Shown here: positions 45,901 to 54,309 of the stretch, one piece after another
Layout of the letters: every line of letters starts with the position of its first letter
How positions within the stretch are numbered: the stretch's first letter is position 1
Origin: an uncultured Lachnospiraceae bacterium
GTDB lineage: Bacteria; Bacillota; Clostridia; Lachnospirales; Lachnospiraceae
Direction: 5' to 3'
DNA: 64,000 bases
Assembly (NCBI GenBank): GCA_910589385.1
Contig: CAJUTU010000008.1
Location: 1-64,000 of the forward strand
Made by a program: the position numbers and the translations under genes
The notes under the pieces: generated by a model
Seen by the model: only the letters and a program-made list of their open reading frames with translations
Database searches by the model: none
What the model was told of the DNA's origin: nothing

Positions 45901-46825
45901 GTTGAATCCGCTGGGCGTGCCGTCCCGTATGAATATCGGACAGGTGCTGGAGATTCACTTGAGCCTGGCTGCAAAAGCGTTGGGATTCAACATTTCCACG
46001 CCGGTATTTGACGGAGCCAACGAAGTGGATATTATGGATACACTGGATCTGGCGAACGATTATGTAAACTTGGAGTGGGAAGAGTTTGAGAAAAAGCATG
46101 GAGAAGAGCTGCTCCCGGAGGTTATGAAGTATCTGTATGAAAATCGGGAGTATCGGGAATTGTGGCATGGAGTTCCGATTTCGCGTGACGGAAAGGTACG
46201 CCTGCGCGACGGACGTACAGGAGAATACTTTGACAGCCCGGTAACCATAGGCCATATGCATTACCTGAAGCTCCACCATCTGGTTGATGATAAGATCCAT
46301 GCCCGTTCTACAGGCCCATATTCTCTGGTTACTCAGCAGCCTCTGGGTGGAAAAGCCCAGTTCGGCGGCCAGCGTTTTGGTGAGATGGAGGTTTGGGCTC
46401 TGGAGGCATATGGCGCATCCTATACGCTGCAGGAAATCCTGACCGTGAAGTCGGATGATGTTGTTGGGCGTGTGAAGACATATGAAGCAATTATTAAGGG
46501 TGAGAATATCCCGGAACCAGGCATTCCGGAATCTTTCAAGGTACTTTTGAAGGAACTGCAGTCTCTTGCATTGGATGTCCGTGTGCTGCGTGATGACAAT
46601 GTGGAGGTTGAGATCATGGAAACAGTGGATTATGGAGAAACCAATCTGAACTCTATCATTGAGGGCGACAGAAGATATGGTGATGACGAATCTTATGGAG
46701 AGCATGGCTATACGGAACAGGAGTTCGTGGACGGAGAGCTGGAAGATGTTGAACCGGATGAAAGCGAATTTGAGGATGACGAAGAGATCGAGTTTGACGA
46801 GTATTTTGAAGATGACATGGAATAG
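42968..46825 (+). CDS. rpoB: RNA polymerase beta subunit
   Basis: This 1285-residue subunit forms half of the polymerase active site. Typical segments are seen: [38 protein letters not shown] (the rifampicin pocket, with the wild-type-like [12 protein letters not shown]), [32 protein letters not shown] and [23 protein letters not shown]. An acidic C-terminal tail of about 50 residues ([18 protein letters not shown]) extends past the conserved end. AAGGAG precedes ATG 42968. rpoC follows 14 bases later. Confidence 0.98.
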   Translation: [1285 protein letters not shown]

Positions 46826-46839
46826 GAGGAGCCGACTAT

Positions 46840-49800
46840 ATGCCAATGAACAATGAAAAACAATACGAACCGTTAACATTTGACGCAATCAAGATCGGCC
46901 TGGCTTCACCAGAAAAAATCATGGAATGGTCAAGGGGCGAGGTGACAAAACCGGAGACCATCAATTATAGAACACTGAAACCTGAGAAAGACGGGCTTTT
47001 TTGTGAGAGGATTTTTGGACCTAGCAAGGATTGGGAATGCCACTGCGGAAAGTATAAGAAAATTCGCTACAAGGGTGTAATCTGTGACCGCTGCGGCGTG
47101 GAAGTGACAAAATCTTCCGTGCGCCGTGAGCGGATGGGACATATTGCGTTGGCTGCACCGGTTTCCCATATCTGGTATTTTAAAGGAATCCCCAGCCGTA
47201 TGGGCCTGATCCTTGATATTTCTCCGCGTACACTGGAGAGGGTGCTGTATTTTGCCTCCTATATCGTATTGGACAAGGGCGAGACTGAGATGCAGTATAA
47301 GCAGGTACTTTCCGAGTCCGAGTATCAGGAAGAAAAGGAAAAATGGGGAAATAAAGCGTTCCGTGTCGGCATGGGTGCAGAAGCAATCCAGGAACTTTTG
47401 CAGGCGATTGATCTGGAAAAAGAGTATGCCCAGCTTCAGGCAGCCCTGGAGAATACATCGGGCCAGAAGCGTGCGCGTATTGTGAAGCGTCTGGAAGTGA
47501 TTGAAGCGTTCCGCGAATCGGGAAATAAGCCGGAGTGGATGATCCTGACAGCAATCCCGGTCATTCCGCCGGATCTGCGTCCAATGGTACAGTTAGACGG
47601 CGGACGTTTTGCAACTTCTGATCTGAATGATCTATACCGCAGGATCATTAATAGAAATAACCGTCTTAGAAGACTGTTAGAGCTTGGCGCGCCGGATATT
47701 ATTGTTCGAAACGAGAAGCGTATGCTTCAAGAAGCCGTTGATGCATTGATCGACAATGGCCGCCGCGGCCGTCCGGTTACAGGCCCTGGAAACCGTGCTT
47801 TGAAGTCTCTTTCCGATATGTTGAAGGGGAAATCCGGCCGTTTCCGTCAGAACCTGCTCGGAAAACGTGTAGACTATTCTGGCCGTTCTGTTATTGTGGT
47901 AGGGCCCGAATTGAAGATTTACCAGTGCGGCCTGCCCAAAGAGATGGCAATTGAATTGTTTAAACCGTTTGTTATGAAAGAACTGGTAGCAAACGGTACT
48001 GCCCATAATATAAAGAATGCGAAGAAGATGGTAGAACGTCTGCAGCCGGAGGTGTGGGATGTGCTTGAGGAAGTGATCAAAGAGCATCCGGTCATGTTGA
48101 ACCGCGCCCCCACTCTGCACAGGCTTGGTATCCAGGCATTTGAGCCGATTCTGATCGAAGGAAAAGCAATCAAGCTGCATCCATTGGTATGTACTGCTTA
48201 CAATGCCGATTTCGATGGGGATCAGATGGCAGTCCATGTGCCATTGTCAGTAGAGGCTCAGGCAGAATGCCGTTTCCTTCTGCTTTCTCCAAACAACTTG
48301 CTGAAGCCTTCAGATGGCGGTCCTGTGGCCGTACCGTCTCAGGATATGGTGCTTGGAATTTATTATCTGACTCAGGAAAGGCCGGGTGCAAAAGGGGAAG
48401 GGATGGTCTTCAAGAGCGTAAATGAAGCAATCCTGGCTTATGAGAACGGCTATATTACGCTGCATTCCAGAATTAAGGTACGTGTGAAGAAGCAGATGGC
48501 AGATGGTACGACGAAGCAGGGCGTGATCAATGCAACGCTTGGAAGGCTGCTGTTCAATGAGATCATTCCGCAGGATCTGGGATTTGTAGACCGTGAAGTG
48601 GAAGGGAATGAGTTACTCTTAGAGATTGATTTCCATGTTGGAAAAAAGCAGCTTAAGCAGATTTTAGAGAAAGTTATCAATACCCATGGGGCTACGCAGA
48701 CAGCAGAAGTGTTGGATGATGTGAAGTCCATCGGCTATAAGTATTCTACAAGAGCTGCTATGACGGTATCTATTTCTGATATGACCGTGCCGCCGGAGAA
48801 ACCGCAGATGATCCAAAATGCGCAGGATACGGTAGACCGGATCACGAAGAATTACAAGCGGGGCCTGATCACGGAGGAAGAGCGCTATAAAGAGGTTGTA
48901 GAGACTTGGAAGACTACAGATGACAAGCTGACAGAGGCTCTGCTGGGCGGTCTGGATAAATACAACAATATTTATATGATGGCGGACTCGGGTGCGCGTG
49001 GATCGGATAAGCAGATCAAACAGCTTGCAGGTATGCGTGGACTTATGGCGGATACGACCGGACGTACCATCGAGCTGCCGATCAAGTCTAATTTCCGTGA
49101 AGGGCTGGACGTATTGGAGTACTTCATGTCTGCCCATGGAGCACGTAAAGGTCTGTCAGACACGGCGCTCCGTACGGCCGATTCTGGTTATCTGACGAGA
49201 CGTCTGGTGGATGTTTCACAGGAACTGATCATTCATGAAAGTGATTGTGTGGATCCAGAAGTTGATAATATTCCGGGTATGTATGTGAAGGCATTCATGG
49301 ATGGGAATGAAGAGATTGAAAGCCTCCAGGAACGTATTACAGGACGTTTTTCCTGTGAGGATATTAAGGATAAAGATGGAAATGTGCTTGTAAAGGCAAA
49401 CCATATGATTACACCCAGACGTGCAGAACGTGTCATGAAAAAGGGCGTGGATGAAAATGGAAATGAGTTAGAGCAGGTAAAGATCCGTACCATTCTTACT
49501 TGTAAATGTAAAAACGGTGTCTGCTCCAAGTGTTATGGCGCAAATATGGCGACCGGGGAAGCCGTTCAGGTCGGTGAGGCTGTCGGGATTATTGCCGCGC
49601 AGTCTATCGGTGAACCAGGAACCCAGCTTACTATGCGTACATTCCATACTGGTGGTGTGGCCGGTGATGATATTACACAGGGTCTTCCTCGTGTGGAAGA
49701 GTTGTTTGAGGCAAGAAAGCCAAAGGGACTTGCAATCATCACAGAGTTCGCAGGGACAGCAACACTGAGTGATACGAAAAAGAAGCGTGAAGTGATCGTT

Positions 49801-50664
49801 ACAAATGATCAGACTGGGGAATCTAAAGCTTACCTGATCCCTTATGGTTCACGCATTAAGGTAAAGGAGGGGCAGGTCTTAGAAGCCGGTGATGAGCTGA
49901 CAGAAGGTAGTGTCAACCCACATGACATCTTGAAGATCAAAGGTCTGCGTGCCTCTCAGGATTACCTGCTGCGCGAAGTGCAGCGTGTATACCGTCTGCA
50001 GGGTGTGGATATCAACGATAAGCATATCGAGGTTATTGTACGCCAGATGCTGAAGAAGATCCGGATAGAGGAAAGAGGAGATTCTGAATTCCTGCCAGGC
50101 AGTATGGCAGATGTGCTGGACTTTAATGAAGTAAATGAGCAGCTTGAATCAGAAGGAAAAGAGCCGGCAGTGGGAGAGCAGATCATGCTTGGTATCACAA
50201 AGGCATCTCTGGCAACGGATTCCTTCCTGTCTGCGGCTTCTTTCCAGGAAACTACGAAAGTCCTGACTGAGGCGGCGATCAAGGGGAAAGTAGACCACTT
50301 GATCGGCTTAAAAGAGAACGTCATTATTGGGAAGCATATTCCGGCAGGTACTGGTATGAAGAAATATCGGGATGTCCGTCTGAATACAGAGGTTAAGCCG
50401 GAAGATGAGATAGACTTTGATGATGAATTAACAGAGAATGTACAGGGTGAAGAAGATATAGATTCTGTTAAGGAAATGTCCGGCGTTGAGACAGAAGGCA
50501 CAGAAGATGCGGATGCTGGCACTGAAATGGAGACAGAGGAAACTGCTGCTAAAATAGAAGATATCACAGTGGAAGATATTGGAATGGATGAGACAGCAGA
50601 AGAAGGGAATCTAGAAATAGAAGAGCTGGCAGGAGGCATAGTCGAAAACGTAGAAAATCTGTAA
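46840..50664 (+). CDS. rpoC: RNA polymerase beta' subunit
   Basis: The 1274-residue catalytic subunit has the N-terminal zinc site (CHCGKYKKIRYKGVICDRCG), the Mg-binding NADFDGDQMAVH at about 455, the bridge-helix region and the C-terminal zinc site (CKCKNGVCSKCYG). After the conserved end near KYRDVRLNTEVKPEDEI, an acidic tail of about 85 residues rich in Glu, Asp and Thr follows, longer than in Bacillus. AGGAGG precedes ATG 46840; ATG 46846 is an alternative. Confidence 0.98.
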   Translation: MPMNNEKQYEPLTFDAIKIGLASPEKIMEWSRGEVTKPETINYRTLKPEKDGLFCERIFGPSKDWECHCGKYKKIRYKGVICDRCGVEVTKSSVRRERMGHIALAAPVSHIWYFKGIPSRMGLILDISPRTLERVLYFASYIVLDKGETEMQYKQVLSESEYQEEKEKWGNKAFRVGMGAEAIQELLQAIDLEKEYAQLQAALENTSGQKRARIVKRLEVIEAFRESGNKPEWMILTAIPVIPPDLRPMVQLDGGRFATSDLNDLYRRIINRNNRLRRLLELGAPDIIVRNEKRMLQEAVDALIDNGRRGRPVTGPGNRALKSLSDMLKGKSGRFRQNLLGKRVDYSGRSVIVVGPELKIYQCGLPKEMAIELFKPFVMKELVANGTAHNIKNAKKMVERLQPEVWDVLEEVIKEHPVMLNRAPTLHRLGIQAFEPILIEGKAIKLHPLVCTAYNADFDGDQMAVHVPLSVEAQAECRFLLLSPNNLLKPSDGGPVAVPSQDMVLGIYYLTQERPGAKGEGMVFKSVNEAILAYENGYITLHSRIKVRVKKQMADGTTKQGVINATLGRLLFNEIIPQDLGFVDREVEGNELLLEIDFHVGKKQLKQILEKVINTHGATQTAEVLDDVKSIGYKYSTRAAMTVSISDMTVPPEKPQMIQNAQDTVDRITKNYKRGLITEEERYKEVVETWKTTDDKLTEALLGGLDKYNNIYMMADSGARGSDKQIKQLAGMRGLMADTTGRTIELPIKSNFREGLDVLEYFMSAHGARKGLSDTALRTADSGYLTRRLVDVSQELIIHESDCVDPEVDNIPGMYVKAFMDGNEEIESLQERITGRFSCEDIKDKDGNVLVKANHMITPRRAERVMKKGVDENGNELEQVKIRTILTCKCKNGVCSKCYGANMATGEAVQVGEAVGIIAAQSIGEPGTQLTMRTFHTGGVAGDDITQGLPRVEELFEARKPKGLAIITEFAGTATLSDTKKKREVIVTNDQTGESKAYLIPYGSRIKVKEGQVLEAGDELTEGSVNPHDILKIKGLRASQDYLLREVQRVYRLQGVDINDKHIEVIVRQMLKKIRIEERGDSEFLPGSMADVLDFNEVNEQLESEGKEPAVGEQIMLGITKASLATDSFLSAASFQETTKVLTEAAIKGKVDHLIGLKENVIIGKHIPAGTGMKKYRDVRLNTEVKPEDEIDFDDELTENVQGEEDIDSVKEMSGVETEGTEDADAGTEMETEETAAKIEDITVEDIGMDETAEEGNLEIEELAGGIVENVENL

Positions 50665-50725
50665 AACAGACATATGCAAGCATAAAGATAAAAGAAACGA
50701 TATATATACCTATATAAAAAGAAAG

Positions 50726-50755
50726 GGCGGCAGGTGATCTTCATCACTTGCCGCC
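50726..50755. terminator. Bidirectional terminator, rpoC / prs
   Basis: A 13-bp stem with one G-T pair (GGCGGCAGGTGAT / ATCACTTGCCGCC) has a 4-nt CTTC loop. On the minus strand it is followed by CTTTCTTTTTATA, so it ends prs well. On the plus strand the tail is only moderately T-rich. Confidence 0.85.
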
Positions 50756-50759
50756 TGTG

Positions 50760-51950
50760 TTATATCTCAATCTCTCCGCCATTTTTATAGACTTGCAGCA
50801 CATGCTGTATCCGTTCATTTGGACTGAGCAATGTACTGATGGAGCCGTCGTGGTTCAAGGTGTCAATGATCAGGGCAATATATTTGCTCATGTCACAATT
50901 AATATAATATGGTTTTGACAACAGATTCGGGGTCTGGTATATGAGATTCGTGGTTAAGATCCCATTCAGCAGGCCATCCTCATAAGCTTTGTCAAACCTG
51001 TCCATTCCATTCGTAAAAAGCCCGAAAGTAGCTGCCGCATAAATTCTTTTCGCTTTTCTCCGCTTTAGCTCTGAAGCGACTTCCAAGATACTGTCTCCGG
51101 AAGAAATCATATCGTCGATGATAATGACATCCTTGCCCTCTACGGAGCTTCCCAGAAATTCATGCGCTACAATGGGGTTTCTGCCATTGACAATACGGGT
51201 ATAATCACGGCGTTTGTAAAACATCCCCATATCCAGCCCAAGTACATTTGCCAGATAGACAGCCCGGTTAGTGCCGCCTTCATCCGGACTGATCGCCATC
51301 ATATGTTCGCTGTCAATTTGTAAATCCTTTACCTTGCCAAGCAGACTCTTGATAAACTGATAGGTCGGTGATACTGTTTCAAAACCACTCAGAGGAATTG
51401 CGTTCTGTACCCGGGAATCGTGGGCATCAAAGGTAATGATATTGTCAACCCCCATGCGTACCAATTCTTGCAATGCAAGAGCACAGTCCAGGGATTCACG
51501 TCCATTCCGCTTGTGCTGGCGGCTTTCATACAAGAAAGGCATGATTACATTGATTCGCCTGCCTTTTCCACCGATTGCAGCGATCACGCGTTTGAGATTC
51601 TGAAAATGATCATCCGGCGACATATGATTTGTGCTGCCTGTGAGAGGGTAGGTAACATTGTAGTTCAAGACATCTACCATAAGATATAAATCTCGTCCGC
51701 GGACAGATTCATTGATAATTCCCTTTGCTTCACCTGAACCAAAGCGGGGGACTTTGCTTTTAATGATATAACTATCTTTTACATATCCGTTAAATACCAC
51801 ATCTCCAATGTGCTGGTTCTCACTTTCTTTTCTCCACTTTACAAGGTACGCATTGACTTTTTCTCCAAGCTCTTCACAGCCTGTAATGGGAATCAGCCCC
51901 AGTGCCCCAACGGGGATGTTCTCCAGATTTCGTTCGCTTCGACGCAACAT
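50760..51950 (-). CDS. prs: Ribose-phosphate pyrophosphokinase
   Basis: This 396-residue enzyme makes PRPP from ribose-5-phosphate and ATP for nucleotide and His/Trp synthesis. The PRPP loop reads VIIIDDMISSGDSILEVASEL and the flexible loop region contains YKRRDYT; FDAHDSRVQ gives the metal-binding His-Asp. It is about 80 residues longer than the common 315-residue form, mostly at the N-terminus and C-terminus, as in other clostridial copies. GGAGGG and the TGATG overlap with dnaI point to ATG 51950 rather than GTG 51953. Confidence 0.93.
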   Translation of the reverse strand: MLRRSERNLENIPVGALGLIPITGCEELGEKVNAYLVKWRKESENQHIGDVVFNGYVKDSYIIKSKVPRFGSGEAKGIINESVRGRDLYLMVDVLNYNVTYPLTGSTNHMSPDDHFQNLKRVIAAIGGKGRRINVIMPFLYESRQHKRNGRESLDCALALQELVRMGVDNIITFDAHDSRVQNAIPLSGFETVSPTYQFIKSLLGKVKDLQIDSEHMMAISPDEGGTNRAVYLANVLGLDMGMFYKRRDYTRIVNGRNPIVAHEFLGSSVEGKDVIIIDDMISSGDSILEVASELKRRKAKRIYAAATFGLFTNGMDRFDKAYEDGLLNGILTTNLIYQTPNLLSKPYYINCDMSKYIALIIDTLNHDGSISTLLSPNERIQHVLQVYKNGGEIEI

Positions 51951-52948
51951 CACAATCCCTCCCTGTTCATCAGTTTTTTCTTGATCCGAATATCATCGCC
52001 GATTAATTTCAGCATGATATAGTTACTGGTAATTCTGGAAAAAGACCGCTCCGTATATAAGTCGGCCAGAGAATCCAGAGACAGATTCGTTGAGATGACC
52101 GTGGATCTTTTGCCCAGCAGCCTTTCGTTGATACATGTAAAAAGCTGGGATGTGACAAATGAGTTCGTGAATTCTGTTCCAAGGTCATCAATGATAAGCA
52201 GATCACAGTCAAAAATATACTCGTATATATTCTGCGAATCCGCGGCATTTTTCTGGAAAGTACTTTGGGCAAGCATGTTAAAAAAGGATGGCGCTGAATA
52301 ATAGATGACCGAAAACCCCGCATCCATCAGTTCTTTAGCGATACAATTAGAAAGAAACGTTTTGCCGACTCCGACATCCCCATAAAGGAACAGGCTTTTG
52401 TGCTGATCATCAAATGTATGTACAAAATCCTGACATGCGGCAAATGCATCTTTCATAATTGCCAGGGAAGAACGGTCAGATTTTGGATCAATAAAATTGT
52501 CGGAATAATAGTTAAATGAAAAGGTATTGAAATTTTCTTTTTTTAAAATCTCTTTTAAGTTGGACTGCTCATAAAGCATATGGCTTACAGCTTTTTTGAA
52601 ACAGCGGCACTTCTTGTTCCCGATATAGCCAGTGTCCTTGCATTCGGGGCATTCGTACGAAAGTTCCAGATAATCAGCAGGAAACCCGGCGGATTTCAGC
52701 AGGTCCTCTTTGTTCTTTCGGAGGATTGCAAGCTCCTTTTTTAAAGAGTCCACTGCGGTGTCATCGCCGCCAAGCAGGCGCTTTCCATATTGGACGGAAA
52801 GGATTGAGATAGATTCATCCAGGGATTTTAATTGCGGAAGTCTCTCATAAACTTCTGTATAATGCCTGGAGAGGATGTCACGGCTGCGAAACTGTTTCTG
52901 CTCGTATTCTCTTATGATTGTCTGATATTGTGAATTATTTAATCCCAC
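51950..52948 (-). CDS. dnaI: Primosomal helicase loader DnaI/DnaC-like
   Basis: This 332-residue AAA+ protein loads the replicative helicase DnaC/DnaB. The N-terminal half holds a zinc-binding CPECKDTGYIGNKKCRCFKK at about 124-143, as in DnaI. The ATPase half has Walker A YGDVGVGKTFLSN, Walker B CDLLIIDDLGTE and a sensor-like STNLSLDSL. The start is GTG 52948 with AGGAG 6 bases upstream. It is downstream of a DnaD-like gene and overlaps prs by one base (TGATG). Confidence 0.93.
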   Translation of the reverse strand: MGLNNSQYQTIIREYEQKQFRSRDILSRHYTEVYERLPQLKSLDESISILSVQYGKRLLGGDDTAVDSLKKELAILRKNKEDLLKSAGFPADYLELSYECPECKDTGYIGNKKCRCFKKAVSHMLYEQSNLKEILKKENFNTFSFNYYSDNFIDPKSDRSSLAIMKDAFAACQDFVHTFDDQHKSLFLYGDVGVGKTFLSNCIAKELMDAGFSVIYYSAPSFFNMLAQSTFQKNAADSQNIYEYIFDCDLLIIDDLGTEFTNSFVTSQLFTCINERLLGKRSTVISTNLSLDSLADLYTERSFSRITSNYIMLKLIGDDIRIKKKLMNREGL

Positions 52949-53034
52949 GATATTCTCCTAACCCGGTTTATCCGGAATCACAGATGTAAATTTTACCGGA
53001 TTGTGCAATAAATAGTTTTTTAGTATATTTCACA

Positions 53035-54141
53035 TCAGTTACTGTTCAATAATTGTGCCTCCAAAGAATCCATATCATAAGCACGCCGCTCGAAATTATT
53101 TAAATTCTTCGTTGTGTTTTTTTGCTTGGAAGAAGAAGCTTTTTTGGCCTCCTTTTCCTTTTGGAATGCAGCATCCAGGCTTTCGATATCTTTCAGATGA
53201 TGAACCTGGCTTGTATGCCATTTTTCCAGAATGGTATCCGCATATTCAAAACTGGGCTGATGAGTGGCGGAAATCGTGCGGCTGCACGCCTCCTGGATAA
53301 TATCCAGGGAAAAACCAAGATCGTCCGTCCATTTCCGGATATAAGCAATTTCAGAGGCGGCAGGCCCGCGGCTCTTAATTCCAAATGCATTCAATACAGT
53401 ATAACAGTTCTTATTATAATTCATAGAACGCAGGCGGGCTTCCTCCACAGTCTTAATTCCGTCGTCGGACCAGGATATTGCCACCTTTCGTATATAATTC
53501 ATATTTTTATGTTCGTTTTCTACACACGTCTCAACCAGATACTCAATCAGATCGGCTGACATGCCCAGTGTTTCATAAAAGTATGTAATCGTTTCCACAT
53601 CCGTGTGGGATAAAGTTTTTCCAAGATATTGCTCTGCAATAAAATACAGGGATTTCAACTCTTTCTGTGCCTTAGGAGAGTCTATAGGGACGGCTTTTAC
53701 AGGTTTGTCTCTGCCCTCTTTTGGCATACTGGATTTTACCGTCTCATTGTCCTGGGATACCTCTGATATACGAGAAGCTTGTCTGCTATGCTCCACAGGA
53801 ACTGCCTTAGGGCTGTCAGCAGCAGGTTTTGCTGCTGACGCGGCAGGATCCTTTTCAGGCTTTGCTTCTATATTCCGCTTTGATTCTTCTTTGCCGAGGC
53901 TTAAGACCCCTACGGACTCCCAGTATTTAAAGGCTCTTATGATATCCTTTTCTGTATGGTTCAGGCGGTCTGCGATCCGGGAAATCGAAAGTGTAGAACT
54001 GGGGTCTTCCAGATGCCGTAATAAGAACAAATATACTTTTACAAATTCCCCGTTTGCCTGAGCCATATATTTATCAATAAAATCATTGGAAACAAGTGTT
54101 GCGCTGACCTGTAATTTGTTTTTTAGTTTTAATGTTTTCAT
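53035..54141 (-). CDS. DnaD-family primosome protein
   Basis: This 368-residue protein has an N-terminal winged-helix DnaD/DnaB-like domain (GEFVKVYLFLLRHLEDPSSTLSISRIADRL), a poorly conserved, Lys/Pro-rich linker of about 90 residues, and a C-terminal DnaD/DnaB2 domain with YIRKWTDDLGFSLDIIQEAC. Such proteins remodel origin DNA and help DnaI load helicase. The open frame reaches 54171, but AAAGGTAGAG before ATG 54141 fits better. The dnaI gene follows 86 bases on, so one operon is likely. Confidence 0.9.
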   Translation of the reverse strand: MKTLKLKNKLQVSATLVSNDFIDKYMAQANGEFVKVYLFLLRHLEDPSSTLSISRIADRLNHTEKDIIRAFKYWESVGVLSLGKEESKRNIEAKPEKDPAASAAKPAADSPKAVPVEHSRQASRISEVSQDNETVKSSMPKEGRDKPVKAVPIDSPKAQKELKSLYFIAEQYLGKTLSHTDVETITYFYETLGMSADLIEYLVETCVENEHKNMNYIRKVAISWSDDGIKTVEEARLRSMNYNKNCYTVLNAFGIKSRGPAASEIAYIRKWTDDLGFSLDIIQEACSRTISATHQPSFEYADTILEKWHTSQVHHLKDIESLDAAFQKEKEAKKASSSKQKNTTKNLNNFERRAYDMDSLEAQLLNSN

Positions 54142-54216
54142 ATGTCGCTCTACCTTTAAAAGTCTTTCCATTTTTATAGACAGAAGTTTTTGAACACCAA
54201 ATATAATAGTAAACGT

Positions 54217-54222
54217 ATTATA
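54217..54222 (-). promoter_or_regulatory. -10 box of the dnaD-dnaI-prs operon
   Basis: TGTTATAAT on the minus strand is an extended -10 about 75 bases upstream of the dnaD-like start. The -35 region is only T-rich. Confidence 0.5.
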
Positions 54223-54274
54223 ACATTTAAAGGCAGCAGGAAAAAGTATTTTTTTTCCCCATTTTAGAGGTTTT

Positions 54275-54306
54275 TGTAGATAACTTTATGTGAAAACTGT
54301 GGATAA
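54275..54306. promoter_or_regulatory. DnaA boxes upstream of primosome genes
   Basis: TGTGGATAA at 54298-54306 is the exact complement of the consensus DnaA box TTATCCACA. TGTAGATAA at 54275-54283 differs by one base, 23 bases away in the same orientation. They lie 55-85 bases upstream of the operon -10 and next to the murC stop. They may let DnaA control the primosome operon. Confidence 0.6.
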
Positions 54307-54309
54307 CTT

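Noticed and set aside
45137..46888. Open frame of 583 codons on the minus strand inside rpoB
   Set aside because: It is a codon-bias shadow of rpoB; it has no start signal and a composition unlike a real protein.
49962..50747. Ser-rich open frame on the minus strand at the end of rpoC
   Set aside because: It mirrors the acidic tail codons of rpoC and overlaps the terminator.
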